Source: Thalassobacterium sedimentorum
Lineage (GTDB): Bacteria > Verrucomicrobiota > Verrucomicrobiia > Opitutales > Coraliomargaritaceae
NCBI RefSeq assembly: GCF_031127905.1
Contig: NZ_JARXIC010000023.1
Coordinates: 1 to 64,000 of the forward strand
Length of the DNA stretch: 64,000 bases
Direction: 5' to 3'
Positions 1 to 8,938 of this stretch are shown piece by piece. Both the position numbers and the translations under genes were made by a program. How positions within the stretch are numbered: the first letter of the stretch is position 1; each line of letters begins with the position of its first letter. The notes below the pieces were generated by a model. That model was not told where the DNA came from, did no database searches, and saw only the letters and a program-made list of their open reading frames with translations.

Positions 1-246
1 GATGCAGCTGACTCCGAGTGGGTGCTCTCCTGTGGCGATGAGAGCATCACTTTCGTGAGTTTTGAATCCGGTTTTGATTCGAATAAATCATTTCACCCGG
101 GCCCTCCGCGCCAGCGCAATTTTGTGGCCACACTAGGGGTCTTGAATATAGCCAAGGCTGGCCTGAATCATTTGGAGCTGACTCCTCGCAAGTTGCTGGG
201 CCAAGGATTCAGCGTGAAGCGCATTACACTAACACCGTATCGATGA
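1..246 (+). CDS. C-terminal fragment of a probable carbohydrate-active secreted protein
   Basis: The frame is open from the first base of the window to a TGA stop, so only the last 81 residues are present. The tail runs through short beta-type stretches and ends in GLNHLELTPRKL ... KRITLTPYR. That resembles the closing jelly-roll/CBM-like domain found at the end of alpha-L-fucosidases and other glycan-degrading enzymes (family knowledge, not a searched match). It ends 6 bp before a sulfatase gene on the same strand, so the two are probably co-transcribed in a polysaccharide-utilisation cluster. The enzyme class cannot be read from this fragment. Confidence 0.55.
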   Translation, partial: DAADSEWVLSCGDESITFVSFESGFDSNKSFHPGPPRQRNFVATLGVLNIAKAGLNHLELTPRKLLGQGFSVKRITLTPYR

Positions 247-252
247 TAAATC

Positions 253-1776
253 ATGTATAAAATTCTCTTTAGCATTCTAATCGCATTCGTCGCCTGGCTA
301 AATATCGCAGCAGGGCAGGCGAAGCCTAATATCGTCTTAATAATGGTGGATGATCTAGGCTTCTCGGACATCGGTGCGTATGGGGGTGAAGTAAATACTC
401 CCAATCTTGATAAACTGGCGGAGCAAGGCATACGCTTTCGACGGTTCTATAATGATGCCAAGTGCGGTGCCAGCCGCGTCAGCTTACTGATGGGAGCTTC
501 GAATTACAAAGCCTCACAAAATAATTATAGTAACCCGACTTTAGGCCATGTTTTAGGCGCAGCAGGCTACCATACTTACGCTTCGGGAAAGCACCATTCC
601 ACGATCAGTCTATTTGATCGTGGATTCGACCACTACTACGGTCTACGGGACGGCATGAGTAACCATTTCAACCCAGGCCTCCAGCGTGAGGGAGAACCCG
701 AGCCCGCGAGTAAAGGGCGTGATCGTTTTTGGTGTGATGATGACTTAACTTTTAATACTAGAGATCCGAACTATCAGCATTACTTCCCCAAAGGCTTTTA
801 TACCACCGATGCTTTCACCAGTAAGGCGCTCGAGTATCTGGATGAATGGGAAAAAGAAAAAAGCGGTCGGCCATTTTTTCTCTATCTTCCATACAGTGCC
901 CCGCACGATCCCTTGCTCGCATGGCCTGAGGATATCGCTAAATACGACGGTGTTTACGATGCTGGCTACGGTGCAATTCGTAAGGCCCGCTATGAAAAAC
1001 AACAAGAGATCGGGCTTCTTGATCCGAAGACGTCACCGCTTTCACCAGCCACGCATGATGACTGGGATCAATTGAGTGAGTCCGAGAAAGCGCAACAGAT
1101 CGCTGTCATGCAGACCTATGCCGCAATGATCGATCGCGTGGATCAAAAAGTGGGTGAAGTGATTGAAAAGCTAAAGTCAGCGGGTGTTTATGAAAATACG
1201 CTGATAATGTTTTGCTCAGACAACGGATGCGAAAAAGTAGGCTCGCGACAAATGGTGGATAATATTGGAGGCGTCGGCACCTACGTTTCACCGGGCAGTG
1301 ACTGGGCCAATGTTTCTAATACCCCCTATCGTCTGTTTAAATTAAGTGCCTACAATGGAGGTTCCCGCACCCCGATGATCGTGCACTGGCCGAAGGGGAT
1401 CAAAAATCCCGGTCGATTTACCGATAAGTTTTCTCATTTGTCCGATGTTATGCCGACACTGATCGAACTGGCCGGCGCGAGCTATCCGGAAACCTTTGAA
1501 GGTAAATCCGAACGTAAACTCTACGGAGATAGCTTTGTCGATGTATTGCAGGATCAAGCCTTAATGAAGCGTGACCCTATTTTTATGCAGCGCGGTTCGC
1601 ATCGTTATATTATCGATGAAGGCTACAAACTCGTCACAGACGATGCCAAGCATTGGAGCCTCTATAAACTTTCAGAAGAAGAGACCGAAATCACAGACCT
1701 AAGCGCAGTAGAACCTGAAAAATATCAAGTGCTTCTTTCCAAATATATCGCATGGGAACAAAGCTTAAGAAACTAA
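253..1776 (+). CDS. Sulfatase (arylsulfatase family, S1)
   Basis: A 507-residue secreted sulfatase that would hydrolyse sulfate esters, probably on a sulfated polysaccharide. A signal peptide covers about residues 1-22. The N-terminal metal site is MVDDLG (D33, D34). The activation motif is C71-G-A-S-R75, where the usual CxPSR proline is replaced by alanine; C71 would be converted to formylglycine. A second metal site is CSDNG around D323-N324. Length and order match family S1. The gene lies 6 bp after a carbohydrate-active fragment and upstream of a secreted esterase, which supports a role in glycan degradation. The substrate cannot be inferred, and no maturase is seen in the window. Confidence 0.93.
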   Translation: MYKILFSILIAFVAWLNIAAGQAKPNIVLIMVDDLGFSDIGAYGGEVNTPNLDKLAEQGIRFRRFYNDAKCGASRVSLLMGASNYKASQNNYSNPTLGHVLGAAGYHTYASGKHHSTISLFDRGFDHYYGLRDGMSNHFNPGLQREGEPEPASKGRDRFWCDDDLTFNTRDPNYQHYFPKGFYTTDAFTSKALEYLDEWEKEKSGRPFFLYLPYSAPHDPLLAWPEDIAKYDGVYDAGYGAIRKARYEKQQEIGLLDPKTSPLSPATHDDWDQLSESEKAQQIAVMQTYAAMIDRVDQKVGEVIEKLKSAGVYENTLIMFCSDNGCEKVGSRQMVDNIGGVGTYVSPGSDWANVSNTPYRLFKLSAYNGGSRTPMIVHWPKGIKNPGRFTDKFSHLSDVMPTLIELAGASYPETFEGKSERKLYGDSFVDVLQDQALMKRDPIFMQRGSHRYIIDEGYKLVTDDAKHWSLYKLSEEETEITDLSAVEPEKYQVLLSKYIAWEQSLRN

Positions 1777-1886
1777 AGCTCTATCAAGTAACATTAAGAA
1801 TCATCTATGTGATAAGGAACATGTGTCCTCTAAACACAGCACTCAAGCCAATCAAAAATTAATTTTTAGAAAAAACCCCTAACAAA

Positions 1887-2624
1887 ATGACCTCAAACTC
1901 CTCCAAATACCCTAAAATAAAGCTGCATCAAAGAGTGGCTGCCTTTACATTGATTGAACTACTCACCGTGATTGCAATCGTCGGCATTCTGGCCGCAATT
2001 ATCATCCCCTCAGTGGGCAAGGTTCGAGAAGCTTCGCAAGCAACCAAATGCGTAACTCAGTTACGACAACTAGCCTTAGGAGCGAGAGCTTATGCCTCGG
2101 ATCATCACGGTAATTTCGTGAGCCTGTATTCTGGCGGGGGCGATAATCCCACACTCACCTGGGTGGATCAAATCGCACCTTATGTGGGTGGGGAGGGGCA
2201 AGACCGTATCTACGAGATGGTGAATTGCCCATCGGCCGATTATATTATGGAATTTAATGGGATCCGAAAATCGACCTATTCATATGGCTGGAATCCAGCT
2301 TTGATTCCAGATGCCAGAGATTTGGATGGGGATGGTATTAGTAATTCACCAATTAAATCAATAGCGATACAGCGCCCCAATGAAACGATGTTAATCGCGG
2401 ATACGATTCAGAAAGAGTCACGTAAAGGTTGGGGGAACGATTATTTTGTATCAGTTGGTAGTAAGGTATATAGCCCTTCCAGCGCCGACGATTATGTTCC
2501 CGATAGCTCTTTCACCGGGTTCAGTGATCGTCACAATGGGCGTGGCAATATCGCTTTTGTGGACGGACACGTTGAGGCCTTTGCGATTGGCGAGATTAAG
2601 CAAAAGCACGTTTACGTAGAATAG
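1887..2624 (+). CDS. Prepilin-type N-terminal cleavage/methylation protein with H-X9-DG C-terminus
   Basis: A 245-residue type IV pilin/type II secretion pseudopilin-like protein. After a short charged leader it shows the prepilin motif AAFTLIELLTVIAIVGILAA (residues about 19-38), with cleavage expected before the F and the conserved glutamate at +5. The rest is a soluble domain ending in RHNGRGNIAFVDGHVE, the H-X9-DG signature common in large planctomycete and verrucomicrobial pseudopilin families. These families occur in many copies next to sulfatases and glycosidases; their exact role is unknown. It lies 110 bp downstream of the sulfatase and is probably exported and inserted in the inner membrane or a pseudopilus. 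Confidence 0.9.
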   Translation: MTSNSSKYPKIKLHQRVAAFTLIELLTVIAIVGILAAIIIPSVGKVREASQATKCVTQLRQLALGARAYASDHHGNFVSLYSGGGDNPTLTWVDQIAPYVGGEGQDRIYEMVNCPSADYIMEFNGIRKSTYSYGWNPALIPDARDLDGDGISNSPIKSIAIQRPNETMLIADTIQKESRKGWGNDYFVSVGSKVYSPSSADDYVPDSSFTGFSDRHNGRGNIAFVDGHVEAFAIGEIKQKHVYVE

Positions 2625-2734
2625 CTGCTAGCCAGTTTCATCCGCTTGCAGTTCTTGTGCGCGGGCCGCGCTTTCAAAATTTCAAGACCAACAAGACAGC
2701 TCAGTCCGTATTGTATTTACCCCTAAGAAATAAA

Positions 2735-4636
2735 ATGAACCTCCGAATTATATATCTAGCCTTTATCAGTTTTGCTGTATCGCTTTCAGCTGATACGCTC
2801 ACGTCATTGCAGCCAGGTGAGCAAGCTCCCAGCACCTTTGAGGAGCTGTGGCAAAATTTTGACCCGCGAAAAGATCCATTGGACATCGAGATACTTGCCG
2901 AATGGGAAGAGGAGGGCGCCGTAATCAAAGTCGTGCGCTATTGCGCCGGCACCTTTAAAGGCCAGAAGGCGATGGTCGCCGCGATCTTTGGCTATCCTAT
3001 CGGTGGGACTAATTTGCCTGCGCTCGTGAATGTGCATGGTGGTGGCCAGTATGCCGATGCCAGAGCAAGTATCTCGAATGCTAAGCGCGGTTATGCCACG
3101 ATCTCGGTCTCTTGGGCCGGACGTTTGTCGTCTTCTCAGTATAAAGTAAATCCCGGCACGGTGAAACTTTTCTGGGATAATCAAACAGACGATCCCGATT
3201 ATAAACTCACTACAGACTGGGGTGCCGTCGATGGCTACCATGCTCCCTGTCGTCATCCCGATAGTGCGTCCTCGAAAGTTGCCCCGCATGAGCTCACTTT
3301 AGACGCGATTGATTCCCCCAGAAATAGCCTGTGGTTTCTGGCTACCGTCGCTGCGCGACGCGCCATCACATTTCTGGAAGAACAACCCAATGTCGATCCG
3401 AACCGGATCGGGATCTACGGACACTCCATGGGAGGGAAGATCACTGTTCTGACTGCAGCAGCCGATGATCGCCTGAAGGTCGCAGTACCAACCTGTGGAG
3501 GAATCAGTGATTATCAGAACAGTAGCGAAATTTATAACGCCACGCTAGGCGACCGCGTGAATCTCAGCCACATCACCTGTCCGATCTTTTTCATCAGTCC
3601 ATCCAATGATTTTCACGGTGAAATGTATGACCTGCCAGGAGCAGTATCTTTAATTAAAAGCGAAGATTACGGCATCAGCTCCGGGCCTCAGCATAATCAC
3701 CAGGATAGCGGGCAATATATTATTTCGGGCTTTAGGTTTATTGATCACTACCTCCAAGGGACCACTAAACCGCCTGCAATGCCGCAAACTGTTCTTAACT
3801 TAAATACTACGGATGGAATTCCAGAATTCAGTGTCAAAGTGGATGACTCTCAGCGGATTGCTTCTATAGATATTTACTATACGCAGCAAGGCGGCCCCTC
3901 GCGCTCGAAGGATAAAGACTTAAATCCTAGGTTTAAGTTTTGGCACCATGCGACCGCCAAAAATCATGGTAGTTTTTGGAGTGGCAAGCTACCAATCTAT
4001 TCCACTAAAATGCCTCTCTGGGTCTATGCCAATGTGACCTACAAACTGGATGCCCCAGAGTCTGCGACCAATTACTATTACAGCTCCTTCACCGTGGATA
4101 CGATGAATATCTCATCATTGGTTGAAATGGTCAGTGCTGAAGACTTACAAGAGGCAAAGGTCAAAGCCACCCTGAAAGAAAGCACGGTGATCGAAGACTT
4201 TACGGGTGACTGGAAGCAGGAGTGGTTTACCTACGATCCCACGAAATGGGCACTCAAAACCAACAAGTTGTATCATCCAATGTGGCAGGCACCTGAAAGT
4301 AATTCAGGCCGAGTTAAACTGGCTCTGAAGGTCCAATCAGCTGAGCCAAATACACTGGTTATTCGAATCGATTCACATGCCACATCCGTCGAACTGGCTG
4401 GTCACAATCAACTCGAAACTTTTGCCTTTCTACCTAGTGATTTCAAGAACGCGTCCGGAGTCCCCTTGGAAAACTGGAACGAGCTCCAGCAGTTGGAATT
4501 AGCTCCCGCGATCTCAATTTCGTCGAAGTTCAATGATAATGGGATCACCAAAACGGATCGTCTGAGGTTAGGTTCTCAAAACTGGAAAGGTGGCACGCCT
4601 GTGTTTAAAGAGTTAAGCTGGGTAGCGGGAAATTAA
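2735..4636 (+). CDS. Secreted alpha/beta hydrolase (acetylxylan-esterase-like)
   Basis: The ATG at 2735 is preferred over an upstream in-frame ATG at 2657, because it opens directly onto a signal peptide (NLRIIYLAFISFAVSLSA) of a 633-residue protein. The N-terminal half is an alpha/beta hydrolase: an oxyanion-hole region VNVHGGGQ, a nucleophile elbow G-H-S231-M-G-G, and a histidine-rich PQHNHQDSG stretch near residue 320 that may carry the catalytic His. The C-terminal 250 residues form beta-rich modules of unknown role. The context suggests deacylation of a sulfated or acetylated polysaccharide. It could equally be a peptidase-like (S9/DLH) hydrolase, so the substrate is not established. Confidence 0.8.
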   Translation: MNLRIIYLAFISFAVSLSADTLTSLQPGEQAPSTFEELWQNFDPRKDPLDIEILAEWEEEGAVIKVVRYCAGTFKGQKAMVAAIFGYPIGGTNLPALVNVHGGGQYADARASISNAKRGYATISVSWAGRLSSSQYKVNPGTVKLFWDNQTDDPDYKLTTDWGAVDGYHAPCRHPDSASSKVAPHELTLDAIDSPRNSLWFLATVAARRAITFLEEQPNVDPNRIGIYGHSMGGKITVLTAAADDRLKVAVPTCGGISDYQNSSEIYNATLGDRVNLSHITCPIFFISPSNDFHGEMYDLPGAVSLIKSEDYGISSGPQHNHQDSGQYIISGFRFIDHYLQGTTKPPAMPQTVLNLNTTDGIPEFSVKVDDSQRIASIDIYYTQQGGPSRSKDKDLNPRFKFWHHATAKNHGSFWSGKLPIYSTKMPLWVYANVTYKLDAPESATNYYYSSFTVDTMNISSLVEMVSAEDLQEAKVKATLKESTVIEDFTGDWKQEWFTYDPTKWALKTNKLYHPMWQAPESNSGRVKLALKVQSAEPNTLVIRIDSHATSVELAGHNQLETFAFLPSDFKNASGVPLENWNELQQLELAPAISISSKFNDNGITKTDRLRLGSQNWKGGTPVFKELSWVAGN

Positions 4637-4880
4637 ACCAAATAGCCAGGCAAGCGTCACACTCAGCAAAGACATGCCTCGGTGAATACATACTGAAGCC
4701 GTCGATCTTCGCAGCGCCAAGTAATCTCTGGCCCCCGATCTAGTGCACCTCTAGACACGAAGGGCGGCTGTCAATTTCGCAGGATGTGCTCGTCGAACTG
4801 GGAGGACGGCTGAGCCGCATCGCTGCTAGGCAGCTCTTTTCGAATCCTCCCCCCGTAACGACACAAAAAACCGACACAAA

Positions 4881-4906
4881 AAAACCTTCACTTACGTGAA
4901 GGTTTT
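4881..4906 (-). terminator. Intrinsic terminator of tRNA-Pro
   Basis: A perfect 11-bp stem (AAAACCTTCAC) with a 4-base loop lies immediately 3' of the tRNA on the minus strand. On that strand it is followed by a T-run, as expected for a Rho-independent terminator. Confidence 0.75.
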
Positions 4907-4909
4907 ATT

Positions 4910-4987
4910 TGGTCGGGGCGGAGGGATTCGAACCCCCGACCCTCTGCTCCCAAAGCAGATGCGCTAGCCAGGCTGCGCTACGCCCCG
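4910..4987 (-). tRNA. tRNA-Pro (UGG)
   Basis: On the minus strand the acceptor CGGGGCG pairs with CGCCCCG, and an A plus an encoded CCA follow. The anticodon stem TCTGC/GCAGA encloses the loop TTTGGGA, giving anticodon UGG. The T arm contains GGTTCGAATCC. A minus-strand TTGACA at 5029-5034 lies upstream and may be part of its promoter. Confidence 0.95.
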
Positions 4988-5099
4988 ATACCAAATGAAG
5001 TGGCGAAGTGCATCATATTTTCCTCGGCTGTCAACACACATTTTCAATGAAATAAAGTTCGCGCTTTTTTTGAGCTTCAGCACTCTAATACTGCGTATT

Positions 5100-7943
5100 A
5101 TGTCGCTATTTGGGTCGAGGACGGAACTTCTCTCAACAGTCTGTTGGACTGTGTTTTCGATATGGTTCTCCTCAACACTCCCCGCCCAAACTCTCCAAGA
5201 ACAAGTAGATGCTGCCGTGGCCGCCTTCAGTGAGGGTGATTACGCTGAAGCTTACTGGGCTTTTGAGGCCATTGAACTGGATTTTGGGCAAGAACCTGAG
5301 TTTTTAAATACCAATTTCCAAAGCACAGTTTTACCAGTTCGCGCTTATGCGGCACTCATAGCCGACCGGCCAAGCGAAGCTCTGGTATATTTTAATGAAT
5401 TGCTGCGTGAGCACAATCCACGTAGTGGCGTCCGAGCCTTTGCCATTTACAACTATGCCATCGCCCTCTCCCAAACTGACGCATTGGCCGCAGCAGCTGC
5501 AGCATTTCGTAGTTTTCAAGAAAATTTCCCAAGCTCTAAGGAGGCTGCGCTAGCACAGCTGCAAGAAGCTGACCTCCTCTATGAAATTGGTAATATTGTC
5601 CAGGCTAACCAACTATTAGACGCGTTTTTCCTCTCTGAGGCACCTGCAACGCTCAGGATGCAGGCCAGGCTGCGCGCTCTGCAAATAGCAAGCCAGTCCA
5701 AAGATTCCACGCGTACACGCAGCCTGCTATTTGAAACTGATTGGAACGTCGCGGCCATGCCGGATATAGCCGTGCTCAGCTTTGCTGCACTGGACGCTGG
5801 TGACATATTGCTGGCAGATGGACTCCCTCTCGAAGCAATTCGTGCCTACCGGCTCACACTACCACGCGATGTACTGATCGAAAAGCAGAGCCAGCGTCTC
5901 GCCAGCACTCGTCAAGCACTCCATCAACAGGCAACCTTCGCTTCAAGTATTTGGAAAAATCACGCGACCCAACTCATTGCGCGATTGGAACGACAACTGG
6001 AGCGCCTAAAAAACATGGACGATTACAGTCCGGGACTCTACCTGCGTTCGGGACAAGCCTACCTGCTAGCGGGTCGCTTCCGCGAGGCAGCCATCCTCTT
6101 CCGCAGCATCGCACTGGACGACACCTATACTAACGAAATTCGAGCTGAAGCGCACTACCGATGGATCCTGACACTCAACGAAGCTGAAAAATGGAGCAAA
6201 GCGCGCAGCACTGCCGAGAAATTTCTAAGTCTACACCCTAAACATCCTCTAGCCAATAACGCACTTTTCCTAATCGCTCGCGCCTACCAGGGTGAAGGCA
6301 AATTCTACGATGCTATCGATGTACTCGACAGCTTGATAACGCATTTTCCGCAAGATAAACAAGCCCCACGCTGGTATTTCACCCGAGGCTATAACTACAG
6401 TGCACTAGAGCAGCAAGTCACAGCACGTGAAAATTTCGAAAGCGCACTCGCCAATTATCCCAAAAGCGAACTAGCCACTCAGTTAGCGCTGTGGGCTGCA
6501 CTCACTTACTTCTTTGAGCGTGACTATGACGCTAGCCTACAACGATTAGTCGAACTGCAACAAAATAGCCAACAGCATCCATTGTATCCGGAAATAAATT
6601 ATCGGATCGCCAATCTTTATTATGCACAGCGCGACTACGAAAACGCACTCGCTACGATCGAATTCGTGATTACAAACTTCCCCGAACATGCCCGCTACGG
6701 TGAGGCACTGGCCCTCAAAGGCGACATCTACATGGGGTTGGGAGAACTGGTCACCGCAGCAGCAGCCTTCAGGCAAGTACCACCCGACGAGCCACGCATC
6801 TACGACTATGCCGTCTTTCAAGCCTCGAAGATCTATAGAGCACTCGAACGCTACGACCTAATGCGCACCCATTTGCAAGCCTACGTAGATCGCCCCGATG
6901 CCAACGAACGCCCACGCATAAGCGAAGCGCTCTACTGGATGGGCTGGTCATTACAACAAGAAGAACGCGCGGCAGAAGCATACCCTTTATACCAAACTGC
7001 GCTCGAACGTTTCGGGAACGACCCTAAAGCCCGCGCAGTAAACTCGATCCTCTCGGCCTATGCCGACCTATTTAAGCGCACTCAGGGCAAAGCAGAGGTC
7101 AGTTTCGAAACTTGGTTACAAGAAACCAGCGAGCAAAGCTTAGAGGACCACCAGCTAACATGGTTCGCCCGACTGAAACAGTTCAGTGCCCAACGTCAAC
7201 GGCGCATGATCGACGACGCAACTGCTGATGCCACCCTACTGTCCATCCATCGCTTGGTTCCCATACCACAACAGGATCCTGATACATTGGCACAAGTGGG
7301 TATCGTGCTTGCCGATCGCGGATACGACTCTGCGGACGATTACTTTGAGCAAATCCTGAACGAATACCCAAAGCGTTTCGAACGCGCTGCAGCCTTTTAC
7401 GGCAAGGCCCAATTAGCCTCTAAACAGCAACGCCTCGACGAAGCACGCCGTTGGCTCATTCGCTTTTTGGAAGAAACACCCACGCATCCACTGGCAGCAG
7501 AGGCACGACTCCTGGCTGCTGAAGTCCTCACTCGTCAGGGCGCTTACAGCGCCGCACGTGCGGCGCTCAATGAAATTTTACAGATCAAAGAAATGAGGGG
7601 GCGCCCGCACGCACGTGCGCTTGCTGGCCTGGCGCGTATCGAAATAGAAGAAGACAATCCTAGACGCGCGATTCCATACTGGCAGCGCATTTACACCCTC
7701 TACCGTGCCTACCCCGAGCTGATGATTGTCGCCTATTGGGAGAGCGCTCAACTCTTCGAAGCGATCGATGATCCAATCGCTGCACGCAACACTGTTGCCG
7801 AGCTGCTACGCGATGATCGATTAAGAGCCTTCCCTCAATATGCTCAGGCCGAAGAGAAACTGCCACAGCTGGAAGAAGCCGCACAAGCACGCAGCGCCAT
7901 GGTCGAGCAGGCCGCTGTAGTGGAAAAGGGGGTAGAGTTTTGA
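5100..7943 (+). CDS. Large periplasmic/outer-membrane TPR protein
   Basis: The ATG at 5100 is chosen over an upstream in-frame one at 4995, because the latter lies in the tRNA promoter region and the protein from 5100 starts with a signal-like segment ending in LPAQT. About 947 residues of tetratricopeptide repeats follow, with recurring patterns such as YNYAIALSQ, RSGQAYLLAGRF, RIANLYYAQRDYENAL and ALKGDIYMGLG. The layout resembles YbgF/BamD-type envelope TPR scaffolds. It overlaps the next gene by 4 bp and leads an operon with a second TPR protein and an ExbB homologue, so it may assemble with a Tol/TonB-type energy-transducing complex (inference). No enzymatic motif is visible. Confidence 0.85.
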   Translation: MSLFGSRTELLSTVCWTVFSIWFSSTLPAQTLQEQVDAAVAAFSEGDYAEAYWAFEAIELDFGQEPEFLNTNFQSTVLPVRAYAALIADRPSEALVYFNELLREHNPRSGVRAFAIYNYAIALSQTDALAAAAAAFRSFQENFPSSKEAALAQLQEADLLYEIGNIVQANQLLDAFFLSEAPATLRMQARLRALQIASQSKDSTRTRSLLFETDWNVAAMPDIAVLSFAALDAGDILLADGLPLEAIRAYRLTLPRDVLIEKQSQRLASTRQALHQQATFASSIWKNHATQLIARLERQLERLKNMDDYSPGLYLRSGQAYLLAGRFREAAILFRSIALDDTYTNEIRAEAHYRWILTLNEAEKWSKARSTAEKFLSLHPKHPLANNALFLIARAYQGEGKFYDAIDVLDSLITHFPQDKQAPRWYFTRGYNYSALEQQVTARENFESALANYPKSELATQLALWAALTYFFERDYDASLQRLVELQQNSQQHPLYPEINYRIANLYYAQRDYENALATIEFVITNFPEHARYGEALALKGDIYMGLGELVTAAAAFRQVPPDEPRIYDYAVFQASKIYRALERYDLMRTHLQAYVDRPDANERPRISEALYWMGWSLQQEERAAEAYPLYQTALERFGNDPKARAVNSILSAYADLFKRTQGKAEVSFETWLQETSEQSLEDHQLTWFARLKQFSAQRQRRMIDDATADATLLSIHRLVPIPQQDPDTLAQVGIVLADRGYDSADDYFEQILNEYPKRFERAAAFYGKAQLASKQQRLDEARRWLIRFLEETPTHPLAAEARLLAAEVLTRQGAYSAARAALNEILQIKEMRGRPHARALAGLARIEIEEDNPRRAIPYWQRIYTLYRAYPELMIVAYWESAQLFEAIDDPIAARNTVAELLRDDRLRAFPQYAQAEEKLPQLEEAAQARSAMVEQAAVVEKGVEF

Positions 7944-8938
7944 GTCTTGGGATAAAAGCATGGCTTTTCCACAGGGGCTTCACTGGTGGAGACCGCCTAT
8001 TCTATATAGCCAACACGACATGGTCTTCACAAGTGCAGCTCCTACTCTGGGCGGTCACCAGCGTACTGATTACGCACACAAATTTGGCACTTTCCACTGA
8101 CGAGCATCGCGCCATCAAATCTGAACTGTCCGAGCCAATCATCCTGCAGCTGAAAAATGGCAACCGAATATCAGGTCACGCAATTGAGACATCCGAAGAT
8201 CAAATTCAAATAGCAACCGCTGAGGGGGCGGGCGAAATCATCTACACCTTTCAAGGGGAGGACATCCAGACCATCGCAATCCCTGGTGAAAGCTACAAAT
8301 CCCTCGCGACCGAATGGATACACACTGGTCGCCACGAAGATGCGCTGAGTTTAATGTCTATGCTCTATGCACAGCGCAGCCCACTCCTCCCATTTCTGCC
8401 TGCAAGCGAATCTCATTTTTTTACCTATTATGTGGACCTAGTCTTAGATTCCCCCAAACCAGCCCGCGCCATTGCGATCATTCAAACACTACGACCACAA
8501 ATCGAAAATCCAGATGCACTCAGGGCACTCGAGGATTCCACACTGGAAAGTTATCAAACCTTGGAATTATACGACGAAGCCATACCTCTGGCCGAAAATT
8601 GGGTTGCCAGTCGCAAGCCTTTTAGCGAATCCGCCCTAGGTTACTATGTGTTAGGTGCTGCACGACTACGTTCTGAAGCTTACGAAGAAGCGCTCGATTT
8701 AGCACTACGCCCAATCGTGTTTGCCTCCCCCATCCCCACAGACAAGTTAACTGAGTGCTACGCTGTCGCCATCGCAGCGGCTCTGGGATTGCGCGAGCGC
8801 GTCTACGCCGCCACCCTCTACCAAGAAATGCAAGCACGCGGTTTTGTTTGGCCAGCCGATGACCGCAGCTTGCAGCCCACTCTAAAAGAGATCACCGAAT
8901 ACATTAAAGACCATGAAGACACTCCAGAATCGCCTTAA
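7940..8938 (+). CDS. Envelope protein with N-terminal beta domain and TPR-like repeats
   Basis: A 332-residue protein starting with TTG at 7940, overlapping the previous stop by four bases, which suggests translational coupling. A hydrophobic segment (VQLLLWAVTSVLI, near residue 40) is a signal or anchor. A small beta-rich region (ILQLKNGNRISGHAIETSEDQIQI) resembles an SH3/Sm-like fold, and helical TPR-like repeats follow to the end. Its 3' end overlaps the ExbB homologue by 26 bp. The tight packing suggests the three products act in one envelope complex. I do not recognise a named family, and the true start could be one of several in-frame codons within the first 40. Confidence 0.75.
   Translation: MSLGIKAWLFHRGFTGGDRLFYIANTTWSSQVQLLLWAVTSVLITHTNLALSTDEHRAIKSELSEPIILQLKNGNRISGHAIETSEDQIQIATAEGAGEIIYTFQGEDIQTIAIPGESYKSLATEWIHTGRHEDALSLMSMLYAQRSPLLPFLPASESHFFTYYVDLVLDSPKPARAIAIIQTLRPQIENPDALRALEDSTLESYQTLELYDEAIPLAENWVASRKPFSESALGYYVLGAARLRSEAYEEALDLALRPIVFASPIPTDKLTECYAVAIAAALGLRERVYAATLYQEMQARGFVWPADDRSLQPTLKEITEYIKDHEDTPESP

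Noticed and set aside
1777-1886. Short gap between sulfatase and prepilin-like gene as a possible sRNA locus
   Set aside because: Only 110 bp with no hairpin or promoter pattern that stands out.
4995-5099. Upstream start for the large TPR gene
   Set aside because: It begins only 8 bp beyond the tRNA-Pro 5' end, in its likely promoter. The ATG at 5100 opens directly onto a signal-like segment.
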